A stretch of DNA of 64,000 nucleotides, from positions 248,001 through 312,000 of the forward strand of contig JADLSH010000231.1 of assembly GCA_016169945.1 (NCBI GenBank). The letters run 5' to 3'. Positions 19,706 through 32,502 of this stretch are shown piece by piece (position 1 is the stretch's first letter; each line of letters opens with the position of its first letter). The DNA comes from Trachythela sp. YZ-2020. Lineage: Eukaryota; Cnidaria; Anthozoa; Malacalcyonacea; Clavulariidae. The position numbers and the translations under genes were made by a program. The notes under the pieces were generated by a model that was given only the letters and a program-made list of their open reading frames with translations, did no database searches and was not told where the DNA came from.

Positions 19706-19884
19706 ACCCAAATTTTAAGAAGATGGCAGTAATTGGCGACAATTTGAAAACCAATTGTATGCATCGTTTTTTAAGTAAACAAGAGAAGCAGCAGGTGGTA
19801 AACGAGGTAATGTTACCCTTGAGCACAATTTACAACTGCAACTGATGAAGAACCTGTTCTGGGCTTTGGAACTGAACCATCGGA

Positions 19885-20960
19885 AAAGTAACACCAATAT
19901 TCAAGTCTGGCGATCGCTCTAATATGTCAAACTACAGACCCATAACTGTTTTTGCCAAAAACTGAGCAAAAATTTTGACGTTTCGTTCACACACGCATTA
20001 CAACATTTTATCTGAAAACAAATCCTCCTCACAATCTCAATTTGGCTTTAGACCTAATCTACCCAGTACCGCACGCATTTTTCTTCTTCATACTATTCTT
20101 TGAAAATGCTGATAACGGTCTGTCTTCTCTGTTTTTCTGATTTTTTTTTTTTTCATTCGACACACCACGGTATTTTGTTGCCTGTTGCAAATTGTGAATC
20201 ATTCGGCTGGCTGATAAAGTCATTAAAGTGAATGATGTCATACCTTACCTCAATCGTCAACAAACAATACGTCATACGTTATCGTTATCAGCTCATTACC
20301 TGTAATCAGTTGGCGTTCGGTAGCAGGTTGGGTGGGTCCTACTTTTTTCAATTATCATAAATGACATGCCCAACATTGTAAAAAACAAAACTGCAAAATA
20401 CTCTACGCTGATGATACTTCTCCTATTATTCCTCTAATTCGGTCAAAAAAAGAGCAAAAAGAATCGAATGTTCATTCAATCTGTAAATGGCTTGAAAAAA
20501 ATCTGCTAACACTAAACTGCTAAACAAAAGTTCCTCCTTCCTCCGGTTTGGCGTCGCCAAAAAACGTCTCCAATATCTCCATATATGTTAACGACCAACA
20601 ACGTTAACGAACAAACTTTCTTTAAACTTTTTAAGAATCAATTTTCTCAATTTTTCAGAGTCGAGAATTTGGTCCGATCACGTAACGAACAAAACAAACA
20701 AAAATCAGAAACGTATTGATTCAATAGCTTAGTCCCATTAAAAGCTCGACTTAAGCTCAGACTCTGATTCTATTCTCATATCATCTCGACACTGACATTA
20801 TTCGGGGTGGTGATAAGAACAACACCACCATCATGGATCAACTACAAATCCTTCAGAACATCCTTGGTGAAGATGATTCTGACGCCTCCACCATCCTCCT
20901 CCACTGCCTCCTCACTGGCTCTCTCAAACCACCCACTTACCCACTTGGGCTTACTTACAT
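19885..20960 (+). pseudogene. Decayed LINE reverse-transcriptase fragment
   Basis: Readable pieces in shifting frames: VTPIFKSGDRSNMSNYRPIT (RT motif 2), HYNILSENKSSSQSQFGFRP, INDMPNIVKNKTAK followed by a YADDTS-type motif C (TACGCTGATGATACTTC at 20405), and WLEKNLLTLN. Motif B is ruined by stops. No endonuclease domain precedes it, so it is 5'-truncated. Jockey/CR1-like by motif order. It follows the HECT-like relic directly. Confidence 0.65.
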
Positions 20961-21059
20961 CGAATGCTGACCATTGAAAATTTTCAAAATAACCTGATAG
21001 ATTATGACTGACTTCTCACTAAAACCCTCCCACCTCCATAACAACAGCAGACAGAGATC

Positions 21060-22310
21060 ACATTCATCTCAGCAAACCGAATACCAATTGGGGAAAGCAA
21101 ATCAATTCTTTTAAAAAGCAAGTATGATTACAATAATTACAAATAACATCATCATTAAAATTAACTAGCTAGCTTTAACCAATATAATCTTTTCTTAAAT
21201 CTCCACAGTATTAATATAATCATTTTTAATTTGCTTCTTTTTTAATCTATTATATAATTATTATATTTAAATTAGTATTATATTTTTTTTTTTTCTTGTA
21301 TATATATTATAACCTACATATTAATTTATATTATTTTTATCTTATTATTTCTTGTATTTCTATATTCTTTCTTTCTTCTGAAAACCAACTTGGTTCAACT
21401 AATTTCCTGAATAAATACTCCAATCAAATCATCATCTATCATATTTGCAACCTCAATTTCCTTAACGAAATGGTAATTTCTTCCGAAAGAAAACACTTGC
21501 ACAAATGTACTGTATTTACCATGTGCAGACTATAAACATCTCTCTTCCCTCTGAGGATGAACTATTCGAAGCGTATGATATGGCATTTTGCGATTCTTAT
21601 TTTGGAAACCGCTAAGCGAATGTATTGGTGTTCTTTGAACTGTAATGGATTTTTGAACGTTTTTGCGTATTGTTTGTTGTAGTTGAAATAACTATGTAAA
21701 ACACTCTTAGTAGTTATTTTAACATGGTATAGCTATCATAGCCTAAACTGCAATATTTCCCTGCGTTAATTAAGTTTCAGATTTTGAAAATGTGCTCTAG
21801 GTTTTACTTTTGGTCTACTTTTGAGAACAGATGTTTGCTCTGACTTGGCAAAACATTCATTCTCAAATAATATGTAAGTTACTAATTTTAATTATCCAGT
21901 ATCATCTTGATTCATATTGAACTTGTTCACATATCATCTTGTCCAATCGCTTAACCGACCGACGACTGTGCTGCTAATATATTAATATTTGGCCATAATA
22001 TACAAAGGATTTGTGCAAGGGAAGTCATCTTAACAGACTCAACGTAATGTCGCCGTAACGCTTATGGAATACTAATTGTCAAAATTAAAATGACAGATGA
22101 CACTGTAACCTATAATGTCCAGTGTTTGAATTGGCAGGTCAATTTGGAAATTGTGAATAACTTTTGATCTACGCCAATCCGAAATCAAGATATTTGTGAA
22201 TCAAAAATGTGATATTTGAAAAATGGTTGCAGGTAGTTTTCTACTTTTCTTTCATTACGAGTCGATTCAGGATATCAAGTCTACCTATACTTTCACATTT
22301 AAAATTATTT
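21060..22310. other. No gene recognised
   Basis: Very AT-rich. Contains T-rich and TA-rich low-complexity sequence at 21190-21380. I see no exon or transposon terminus. Confidence 0.5.
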
Positions 22311-22315
22311 ACAGG

Positions 22316-22424
22316 ATATCCGTCATTGCAGGTGCATTCAAATGAACTATCAGGGTTTTGACATGTGGCATTGTGGCTAGTTCATCGTGAGAGTTGTCAG
22401 TTTCAAGAGCACATTCATCATCAT
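22316..22424 (-). pseudogene. Broken EGF exon (frameshift)
   Basis: The minus strand starts after an acceptor-like GGTCGCAG with (D)DDECALETDN, then loses frame. In the next frame HNATCQNPDSSFECTCNDGY follows. The expected N-C-H-H-N-A-T-C stretch is disrupted by a small insertion, one Cys is changed, and the C-terminal Cys loop is missing before a GTAAAT. It is clearly derived from an EGF exon like that at 24.3 kb and is not translatable as such. Confidence 0.7.
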
Positions 22425-22720
22425 CTGCGACCATTAAAGGTGAATATTTATACCGAGAATACGCGTTCACTCAATATCATTTTAATCAAATTAAACACAG
22501 TATCGTACGAATGTTAATATCTTAGAATTATTGCTATTGTTGCTTAGGAATTAAAAAAGACCAGGAATGCCAGTCGCATATTTGGAATGTTTCCACCTAA
22601 TCAATCACACTGGACAGCATTATATCTATTTTCCCGTACAAAAATATCCAAACACGAAGTGAAGACTTTTTTAACCATTTTTGTTTGAATCCCAAATTTT
22701 AAGTTTCAAACGAAGACTTA

Positions 22721-22946
22721 CGCCTGTATTCTAAAAGCTCACTCACACTCAAAGAGTGGAGGTTCAATCTGAGCTTAACTTGAATGTCAGTGGTGTTTTT
22801 GAAAAGCTGAAGGGTTAGTGCCGTACCATATTATGTAAGTACTCACCCTCCAGCTATTCAAAAAATACCACTGACACTCGAGGGAAGCTTAGATTGAACC
22901 TCCACTCTTTGAGTGTGAGTGTGAGTGACCTTTTAGAATACAGGCG
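22721..22946. mobile_element. MITE, 226 bp, fold-back
   Basis: CGCCTGTATTCTAAAAG at the left pairs with CTTTTAGAATACAGGCG at the right. The arms continue through CTCACTCACACTCAAAGAGT and GGAGGTTCAATCT with few mismatches, for about 90 bp each. No ORF. A target duplication is not clear. Confidence 0.7.
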
Positions 22947-23194
22947 ATGGTCTCACTAGACACTAACAATATGAAAAAGAACTGAAATTCTTACTGGAAC
23001 CGTAGGGAAACAAAAAAGGTTGTTCGCCCTCTCGTTGTTGCCTTTGGGCGTGTTCCGAGTAACAATGGCGGTCACAGTTTCTCTCGATTTCAGTAAATAA
23101 GTGCAATTATTTGTCTTATCTTCGACATGAAAGGTTATAGTCAGGCATGTTTTTATCTGGTTTTCAAAACATTCTCCCACAGAAATTTTCCGAG

Positions 23195-24060
23195 TTGTCG
23201 CCACTGAACTATATATACATGGAAGGCCGACTTCTAACTATTACGTAATCAAAAAGTGAAACCAAACATGGCAGAAATTGAAGGCATTCTTGTGCGTCAG
23301 TTTCAGTCACCTACGCAGGCGGTCAATCCTTTTTTATAGCGGTGAGTGATGTTCTCGCGATTTTCAGATCCTGTTTTTGTTCATTCTATAATGAAAAAAA
23401 TGGAAAAAATCCTAAACTTTATATATTTAATGTAGATCTGATTTTCTTTCCGCTGTTTTCCCCACTGTATGTGCGAGTAAATCTGTATTTATCACACTTT
23501 TGTTTTTGTTTTCCAGTAAATCTTTATTTTTCATTATAAATAAAATTTTTGTTGTTGTTGTTTTTGCTTATATATATTTCTGAATTCATTCACTTTATTA
23601 TATTGTTTATTTGTAGTTTTTCGTCACATACGAATGGTTTTCAAATACAATTTTAGGCTAGCGTTTAGTATATTAAGAAAGTTTTTCGTGTATACAATGA
23701 AAAATTGATATGCAATTTCATATTGTTTTGTATTTTATTATTTCATAAAATGACCTTCAATTGTGGTTTCTAGCTAGAAATATAGCTCAAATATCGCAGT
23801 CTTTTTAAACAAATTTATTATTTAAACCCCACCAAAACAAAACACAGAATTCAAACTTTACATTGAACTTTGTTATCTTTTTATACATATCACTCCTCTG
23901 CCAATTAAAGAGTTTGACAGCGCGCGTAGGGGACTGAAACAGACGCAAAAGAATGCCATCAATTTCCGCAATGTTTCGCTTCACTTTTTGAGCTGGAGTC
24001 AGCTTTCCATGTATATATAGTTCACTGGTTGTCGCTGCCTTTGGTTTATCGATTTGATAG
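23195..24060. repeat. Inverted duplication of an approximately 130-bp segment
   Basis: Plus-strand 23195-23325 (ACTGAACTATATATACATGG ... AAATTGAAGGCATTCTTGTG ... CAGTTTCAGTC) matches the minus strand of about 24040-23915. On the minus strand the segment lies in an 89-codon frame (23805-24074) containing AEIDGILLRLFQSPTRAVK; the plus copy gives AEIEGILVRQFQSPTQAV before a stop. The shared protein-like pattern hints at a coding origin, but the family is unknown. A third, direct copy of the adjacent part (ATGAAAGGTTATAG ... CACAGAAATTTTCC) is at about 24714-24790. Confidence 0.5.
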
Positions 24061-24209
24061 GAGTGTCCATCCAAAGAGGGAAAAAATAGTGGCGGTCTTT
24101 AGTATTTATCGAAAAGGCAAATTATAACCCAAGTTCCTTTGATATTAGCCTCAACATTTGAGTTTTGCCAAATTAGTATAAGCACAGAATACATGTAGTC
24201 TAAACTAAC

Positions 24210-24332
24210 CTTGGCAATCAATCCCATTTCCTGAGTAGCCAGAATTACAAGTACAATCGAATGAACCGTCAGTATTACTACATGTAGCTTTGTGATGGCA
24301 ATTGTGAGTTCCTCCAGTACATTCATCGACAT
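24210..24332 (-). CDS. Calcium-binding EGF exon (123 nt, phase 1-1)
   Basis: Acceptor CGATGTCTTACAG, donor CAAG|GTTAGT. Encodes (D)VDECTGGTHNC, HHKATCSNTDGSFDCTC and NSGYSGNGIDCQ: six cysteines, D-V-D-E calcium motif and hydroxylation consensus. It is the best-preserved member of a small local family that includes the exon at 13.1 kb and the broken ones at 22.4 and 25.1 kb. The next sound EGF exons upstream are at 41.5 kb, beyond two LINEs. Confidence 0.8.
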
Positions 24333-24949
24333 CTGTAAGACATCGTTTGAATGAGATCAAATTTCACACATTACAACACATTGAAAATACCTTGCTATGA
24401 TGAACTAATATTATAATAATCGTTTAGTTAATAAAAAATTTCTATAAATTACTCTAGTTAAAAATGTGCCGGCCTGAGTTGATAAAATATTGGCGGTGTT
24501 GAGCTTTAGTTCTATGCAGCAACAAAAAGGTTATATGACATGTTAATACTACATTAAGAAATCATAAGGCTTAGTATCCAATAGACAGAATGAAGAACTA
24601 TGCTTCTTTATACAGATTGCCTTGTTGACCGTGCAACAAGAGTACAGAAATTTTTACAAGGATAATTTCCTTCGGCTCAAGTAGGAAAGTATAAAGTTAC
24701 TATTTGCCTTCGTGATGAAAGGTTATAGACATGCATGTTTTTTTCTGGTCTTTCAAAACTTTCTTCCACAGAAATTTTCCTAGTTGTCACTGTCTTTGCT
24801 CTTAACGATCTGCGTCTAATGACTACGTATTCGCTGTAGCAATGATGAGGCGTTTATTATTGGGACGTCTTTCCATGTTCTGTCTGGTTGAGTAACTTGT
24901 ATTTCAAACATGGACCTTTGATCGTGACACGTTGCGCTATTTCAGTCAC

Positions 24950-25112
24950 TTTACGAGGTGTATGGAAAGGATGATCATCGCCCAAGTTCTGTTAATATTA
25001 GTGTCACAATTTGAGCCTTGCCAAATTAGTATAAGGACAGAATGGATGTAGTCTAAACTAACCTTGACAATCAGTCCCATTTCCCGAAACCAAGAATTAC
25101 AAGTACAATAGA
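24950..25112 (-). pseudogene. Partial duplicate of the 24.3-kb EGF exon and its intron
   Basis: The minus strand repeats the 3' half of the 24,210-24,332 exon (TGTACTTGTAATTCT, GAAATGGGACTGATTGTCAAG|GTTAG) plus the next ~90 bp of intron, including GTTTAGACTACAT and CTAATTTGGCAA. A one-base deletion in the Gly-rich turn breaks the frame, and the 5' half is absent. Confidence 0.65.
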
Positions 25113-25414
25113 CAATTTTCATTATAGCAACGCATCATGGGGAAAAATGGTAACCCTTCACTTTCAAGCGAAATGGCCGCTGCGAAGCGAGGATTTTGCA
25201 AACGAGAAATATTGCTTCTTTGAGTGCTTTTTTCGTACGTTTGATAATTTTTAAACAAGAAACGTCTTTTCATTTTGTTTGAAGTACATCGAAATCGGAG
25301 CGAAATTGGATGAGAAAATTTGTCACAAAATACGTTCTGAGAGGAAGGTTCTTCTCAACATTTTAAGGTGAGTACGCTTAGTAAACATCGAACTGCTCAC
25401 CGTTTTGAATCACA

Positions 25415-26900
25415 CATATTTATTTTATTTATTTACAATTTATTTATTTATTTACAAATATTGTAAAGCGGTAGTCCTTCAGAACATCTAAGATCTGTTT
25501 TTCAAGGAGCCGTTTAAACTCATATTTACATATAGCTAGCTAACTAATAATGATTTAATCTTTCATCATCGCAATTACTGATAAGACAGATATTGGCCGG
25601 TAATTATTACAGTCATTTTTATTTCCTGTTTTATAAATTGGTGAGACTATTGCAATTTTCATATCGTCCGGAAAAATACCAGTATTGATTGATTTGTTAA
25701 AGATTTGGGTCAGAGAAGTAACGATTTCATCAGCCGTATCTTTTATTAATTTCGGAGGAATTCTATCATGTCCAGTGGATTTCGCTGGTTTAATACTCTT
25801 GAGTATTTTTATCATATCATACCCATTTACAGTCTTTAATTTAAAATCAGTGCTTTGTGCAGACATATAGCTATCGACCGGTGTTGATGAGTTTGGGATA
25901 TTTTTAGCTAAGTTAGGCCCAATTTTCAAAAGATGATCACTAAGGGTGATCACTTAATCGTTTTCCACATCACTTAAGTGTCTTTGAAACATTTCAAAAA
26001 ATATTTTGTTTAGTTGATGTAATCTTTCTAGTAAGAGCATTTCTTGCCTGTTTATATGCTTGATGAATGCTGGACGAGCCTGTCTGAACAGCTTTCTTTT
26101 TAAGATAGTATCTATGCCGCATTTGCTTCATTATATCATCGGTAAGCCACGGCATGTATTCACTTCTTACCCTCCTGTTTATTGAAGGAGCATGGCTATT
26201 TGCCACCATTAAAAATTTGGTTTTCCAATCATGCCATAAATCATTTGGATTTTCACTCTTACAATCATTGGTTGAAAATATCTCTTTTAAATCAGACTTA
26301 AATAATGGAATGTTGTAGTACTTATATTGTCTAGTATTAATAATTTTGGGTGCCTTGCGTGGTATAGAAATTTTCCGATACACATAATCATACTGTGATC
26401 GCTAATTCCAACATGTTCTACCCCTGATTTTACAATCAAGTTAGGTTTATTGGTAAATACTAAGTCAATTAAGCTTTTCGTATTGCTGGTTATCCGCGTT
26501 GGGCTTTCTATAAGTTGTTCAAGTTGATACATTTTTGACAGCTCAACTAGTCTAGTAGTGTGCGGTTGTTTTCGTTCTTTATGTGTTAACTAGTCACAAT
26601 TGAAATCACCAATGCAAATCGTTTCTTTATTTTCCGCATCCATTCTTTGGATGTATAATTCATAATCATCAAATAATTGGATTGATGTATTTGGTGGTCT
26701 ATACCAGGTATTTATCAAACTAACGATTTTGCTTTAATTTTGGTTTGAACATTTCTACTGTGATCGTTTCGAGAGTGTCCATTGTTAGGTCGTTCCTTAT
26801 TTTAAAATTGATAGAACCTCTTATATACAACAAAAACCCACCATTCTGATTTCTGTCCTTTCGCACACTTTCGTACAAGTTAATAGCAATATCAGAATTT
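25415..26900 (-). pseudogene. LINE with internal deletion of the RT core
   Basis: On the minus strand from about 26900: the endonuclease part (RKDRNQNGGFLLYIRG, ICIGDFNCD, SPTRITSNTKSLIDLVFTN, VGISDHSMI), the linker (MPWLTDDIMKQMRHR), then RT motifs 1-2 (KSTGHDRIPPKLIK, IVSPIYKTGNKNDCNNYRPI). At about 25555 the sequence jumps to the C-terminal end (YEFKRLLEKQILDVLKDYR), so motifs A, B and C are missing. Stop codons also interrupt the endonuclease. The 3' tail is a TAAATAAATAAA-type run (25420-25455 on the plus strand). CR1/L2/jockey-like. Confidence 0.8.
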
Positions 26901-28477
26901 AAATAACAGATTTAGAAAATCGTTTTTTCGACAAACTTGGCCCCTAACGAATTCACGTCCCACCCAGGAGACGTTAGTTTGAGCTCGGACCCAAATAACA
27001 CGATAAGAAGGAGTCGATGTAACCTTATTGATATCCTTACTGCCCCTCCAGCGAATAAAACATGTAAAACATCCAAATCTGGTAACGTTCCGAATTTTTT
27101 GCAATCCAATATGATCATATCCAGTGCTGAAAAGACGTCAGCTCATTCCAGACTTAACATTGCTCATTTAAACATTCGATAACTGGGAAATGTTGTACAC
27201 CTTACAGAGGTCAGGGAACTGATAAATTTAAATAAAATTGATGTCCTTACAATATCTGAAACATGGTTAAATTCTACAGTAACTAACAGTGAAATTGCTA
27301 TTGACGATTATATGATTCACAGACTTGACCGGCTGCATAAGAAAGGGGGGTGTCGGTGCTTACATCAAGACGAATATCAAGTCAACTATTATAACAGAAT
27401 TATCTCAAACATCAGAGTCTAACTTCCATCAACTTTGGATAAATCTCCAATGTAAGAGAACCAAGTCTATCATAATTTGTGTGACATATCGACCACCTGT
27501 CTGTCAAATTATGTTCAAGCCTTAAGTATGAATAAACCGATATTCGTGCTTGGTGACTTAAATTGCGACATGCTGAAAGATGGTCCAGCTAATAGAGCAC
27601 TCGTTGATGTCTCCTCGGAATCGATCAACCTTTCACAGATAATTAAAACTCCAACCAGAATTACAGAAACCTCACAAACACTTATCGATGTTATCCTAGT
27701 CTCATCTACAACTCGCGAGTGGTGTTCTTAATACATCAATTATCTTAATACATTTTTACTTAAATTAAAGACTCCAAAGATGCCAGTCCGTTATATTACC
27801 ACCAGAAGTTATAAGAATTATAATCCTTCATTATTTCCTACTGACCTCGCCACTAAATCAGATCGTCTGTTATCTATATTGTCAGATACGGATGTTAAAC
27901 CTTCAATGATGTTCTTCACTCAACCCTCAACGTTCATGCACCAGTGAAAACTATTAAAGTACGTAGTAGATCATGTCCGTATGTCTCGCACGAAATAAAA
28001 TAACTCATGAAGTCTAGGGATCTACTCCTCCGTCAGTTCCGGCAGACGCGTGATACAAGAGATTGGGAAATTTACAAAGGGTCTCGTAATTACGTTAAAG
28101 CTAAAATATAGAGTGCTGAAAAAAATCACATCCTCAACGAAGTAAGGGAACATAAAAATAATTCAGGTTCGTTGTGGAAGATAATCAATAACATTATTCC
28201 TTCAAAAAAAAAGGAAACTCAAGTTTATAGAAAATATCCGAAGGTAATTGCGGAAGAGTTCAATCAGTTCTTTACTTCTGTTGGAAGGAATGCTGCTGTG
28301 ACGGCGGAAAACTTAGCTAAAGACAATGGTATTGCTCTCTCAAATCCGTCATCCTGGCTATGCCAAGTAATAAGTCACCGGGTACAGACAAGATAAACAT
28401 GATGAACATGCGTATTATTAAAGATTGTCTCCCCGTCATATTGGGTCCCCTTACGCATATAATAAACTGCTCTCTTA

Positions 28478-30890
28478 CAGTACTGCCTAGAAGTAAGTTA
28501 ACACAAAAACGCGGTTAACCGCGGGTCACACGCGGTTTGACCGCTGGCGCCCCGCGGTCTGCCCGGAGGCCGCCCGCGGTCTGCCCGGAAGTTGCCCGCG
28601 GTTTTCCCGGGGGCTGCACGCGGGTCGCCCGCGGTTGTGTGGGCGTGTTGAGGTTTGACCGTAACTTACGGCGGAACACGAAAACAGTACGACTTGCGAA
28701 CTCGGAATTTTACGTGGGCAAATTAGTATTTAGAAATCGGAATATCACACGATATAATTTGGCAGTTTAATTTCCAACTTTGTCATTGGCATTACAATTT
28801 CATGTATATTGCAACCAGCCTAAAATGGTCGTATTTGTTTATAAAGCTTAATAGTGTGTTTTGACGAAGCAAGTCTTTTAACGTAGCTAACGTATTGCAC
28901 AATTTTACCACACAAATCGCTTATTGAACACAAACACAAAAACTCAAAGCAAATCTCCCAATAACTAGTCTGTAAATTTGGTAATATATTTGTAAATAGA
29001 CTGACAGATAATATTATGTTTGTTTGAGTGAGCAAGTGTAGTAGCGGCGTATATATATATATGATTGAGTACGCTCAGCCGTTTACTGTAATTTGTATAT
29101 CTTGAAAATGCGAGGTAGATACTGTATATAGTATTGCAGACGATGACATATGGTAGTTCAATAAACACTGCTAAGAATGGCTGCCGCACGTAATACAAAT
29201 ACCGAAGTTGTTATTCGGGCATAGTTAAATTCTCTATTAACTATGATTCGGGTTAGCGTATGCGTAGCGTAAGGATATATAATTGTGAGTATTGTCTATC
29301 TCCATATGATATGTTCTATATATCACTGCGAGTTACAATTCAGAGTAATCAACGATAATATATATGGCAAATATTCATACCTCTAGACTTGCTTTTAACT
29401 ATTGAAGCAATGATGTCATATACAATAACACATATCTTTTCCGGAGGCTAGTCCCCAATGGGAAAGACTCGTTGAAGAAATTCTAGTCCCCAATGCAGAA
29501 ATATTCGATCCATAAATCTCTCAGTGATATACTGATGCGTTCAGAATAAATACAAACTTAAAGCTATATCTATTCACCGGCGTTGCCCGGCGCGCTAATG
29601 AGTATTTTGGTATTTACGGGACGTGGGATGAGAACTTGTAAACAGTATGCAGATTACAAAACGAAAATTTGTCAGTATAATTGAAAGAACATCCACGGTG
29701 TATTTTTCAACGGGATTTGCTAGCAAAATCAAAGCAAACATTGTGCGGGAAAGCTTTATATGAGCGAAGTGAGAGATCTGAGATTGAGACCCGAGTTTGA
29801 TACAGGCTTTTCTTAATACAAGAAAGATTATTGATGGATTTGATACACATTAGACACACTAGAGTAAGTAAATAGAAATATTTATATATTTGACTACCAT
29901 AACAAATCTGTGAGGTCAAATAATCTTAGCTAAATCCATCATTTAACTATTAAAGCTTAACTTGACTTATATTATCAAAATCGATTTTTTATTATCGTAT
30001 GTTATGTGTATAATTTTGGGAGTTTGTGTCGCATAAGCCCAGCTCTCTGTTACATATACACGTAACTACAATACACGGAAAGATGCGACAAAATCTGAGT
30101 TGCAAACGTAAAGGTATGCGCTTACAATAATAGTTAAATATTTTTTATAAATTAATGCGTTGTTGACTTCGGAATTTGCTGCATGCTATATAAACCCTTT
30201 TCTACAGGCTTTTAAACTGATACGCGTATGACAAAAAGTTACTAGGTTTATTTACGCATGTGAAAATCTCACATCTTGTTCACAAGTTGTTGGTTTAACA
30301 AGCTCGTACTCGGTAGCAAGCCTGTCGACAACGTGTAACAAGCTTGTCATTTTATCAACCGTTGCGTCATATTTTATAGCAAAGTAGAATTAATATAGTA
30401 GAGCGATTGAATAGATTTATAAAAGTGTCGCTTATCACATTACGGTTTCTTGTTTACTAACACGCAAATATCATGCGGCAAACCCGTAGGGTTTGTATTG
30501 GTGACACATTTGTTTATCTGAGTTTATATTTTTCCTTAACACCTCATTCTGTTTATATTCATAATATACATTCATATTAGTTGTGTATGTTATACAGTTT
30601 ATTAGAGAAGGTAGTAATTTAGTAAACAAATTAATCCATATAGGAACAAGTCCGTTTCCGCATAATAACAGTTGTATCGGAAACCGTCGAAACACGACGC
30701 AGTGGTTTTTCTGTTTGACGTGTGATTACCGCACGAACCGCAACCGCAAACCGCACGCATGGCACCCGCTAACCGCACGCACGGCACCCGCTAACCGCAC
30801 GCACAGCAACCGCTAACCGCACGCACCGCACCCGCTAACCGCACGAACCGCAACCGAACCGCAGTGTTAACTTACTTCTAGGCAGTACTG
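28478..30890. mobile_element. 2.4-kb TA-flanked element with 27-bp TIRs and GC-rich subterminal repeats
   Basis: Ends CAGTACTGCCTAGAAGTAAG (27 bp to ...TTAACAC) and its exact reverse complement; TA on both sides (28476-28477, 30891-30892). Removing it restores the LINE frame (INCSL-MTGTFPD). Just inside the ends are GC-rich motif arrays unlike the AT-rich genome: at 28510-28640, CCGCGGT/GCCCGCGGT/GCCCGGA words; at 30725-30865, AACCGCACGCAC/GCACCCGCTAACCGC units. The interior has no ORF resembling a transposase, so it is non-autonomous. CAGT-type ends and TA suggest the Tc1/mariner superfamily, but the subterminal arrays are not typical of it. Confidence 0.8.
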
Positions 30891-31911
30891 TATGACCGGC
30901 ACGTTCCCTGATCTATATATGGAAGATAGCTGAAGCAATACCACTGCTGAAAGAAGGAGACCACGAGATTGCCTCAAACAACCGACCCCTTTCACTCCTT
31001 ATTGTAGTGTCAAAAGTCTGCGACAAAGTTGTACTGAACCAATTTAACTTATACCTTATGGAGAATCGTCGTATATCGTCACATCAAAGCGGGAACAGAA
31101 GTTTTCACTCTACGGAAACCCTAAACATAATGGTTAGTGACACTATGTTGGATGCCATAGACAAAAAGATGGTTATAGCACTCATCTTATTACATTTATC
31201 CAAAGCCTTTGAAAGCGTCAGCCACTCAATCTTATTGTATAAATTGAGTTGTGTTGGCGCCTTCTCCGAAGTCGTTAAATGGGCAAATGGCTTAAGAGTT
31301 ATTTGTCAGGCAGATCCCGATACGTGCGTATTGGATAAACCGCGTAATCATCACTCCCAATTACTCATGGCGTACCACAAGGTTAAATATAATCACCACT
31401 TCTGCTCTGCATTTATATAAACGATCTTCCATCGACAACACAATCAAGTAAATTTGATTCATATGTAGACGATTCAAAACTCTATCAATCATTCTCCATT
31501 GACGACATCGAGCAGACAACTATTAAGTTGGAGGAAGACCTGCGCAGAGCCGCTAAGTGGTGTTTGGAACATCAATTATTAACCAATCCTGATAAAACCA
31601 AATTTCTCGTCTTCGGTTCTCGACCAATGTTACAGAACTTACCTACAGAAATCACTCTTGATTTTTTTGGTAAAATCATAAAACCTGTTTTATCAGTTAA
31701 AAATTTAGGAATGAATTTTGATCAATATATATCGTATGGCGACCATATTTCGAAATTGGTTTCGTCGTGTATGAGGAAACTGTGTCAGATTAATCGTGTC
31801 AAGGATAGCTTTGACAATGAAACATTACTACTAGTCATCGAAACACTTGTCATTAGTAGACTTTTGTACTGCTCTACGGTATGGTCCAATACATCATCGA
31901 AGAATATAAAG

Positions 31912-32502
31912 CATTACCAAAAATTTTGGTCATATAATTATATATTCTAATGCGAATGATTATAGTGTTGCTCATTATTCATGTCATTGTGTTCTTTAGA
32001 ATACGTTCAAATATTGCATTCATGCATATTTAAATTAACCTGTAAACGACCACAAAGATTGTAAGTTCAAACGCTTTTGGAAGTACAACGTTAAAGACAA
32101 TTAAGGATTTTTGTGAGCTCAAAAATTAGGTTGATTATAGTAGAATGCATCGCGAGTCTGGCACTTCGTGTCGCCCGTAATGATGTAGCCTAAATTGACC
32201 AATTTATATAGCCCCTGCAAGAAGATTAATATGGCTAAAACTATGAATAATGCCGCTTTTAGAACAAAATATGGCAAGCTAGGGAAGTACTTTGTCGCCG
32301 TAGTAAACATTATTTTTTTAGTTATAACTATTACTCAGTCTATGCTGAAGTCAGATAGAGTCTGGCAAAGAAGAAATATATCATCGCTCGAGCAAAAATT
32401 TGAGTTAATATGTGCTCTCATTATTTTCTATTAGAAATCGCCATTTTAATGGTCTTTAATTATGTATGCGTGCCGCCATCTTGTCCCAAATTTCTGGTAA
32501 TG
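31912..32502. mobile_element. 0.6-kb insertion with imperfect inverted ends inside the LINE
   Basis: Left end CATTACCAAAAATTTTGG, right end CCCAAATTTCTGGTAATG: reverse complements with a few mismatches. It separates the LINE motif NIK from LQVVQNFACRIV. ORFs of 60-80 codons inside (for example 32195-32434) show no domain. The target duplication is at most one or two bases and uncertain. Confidence 0.5.

Noticed and set aside
21296..21535. 79-codon ORF rich in Ile, Tyr and Leu
   Set aside because: Product of AT-rich low-complexity sequence, with no recognisable domain.
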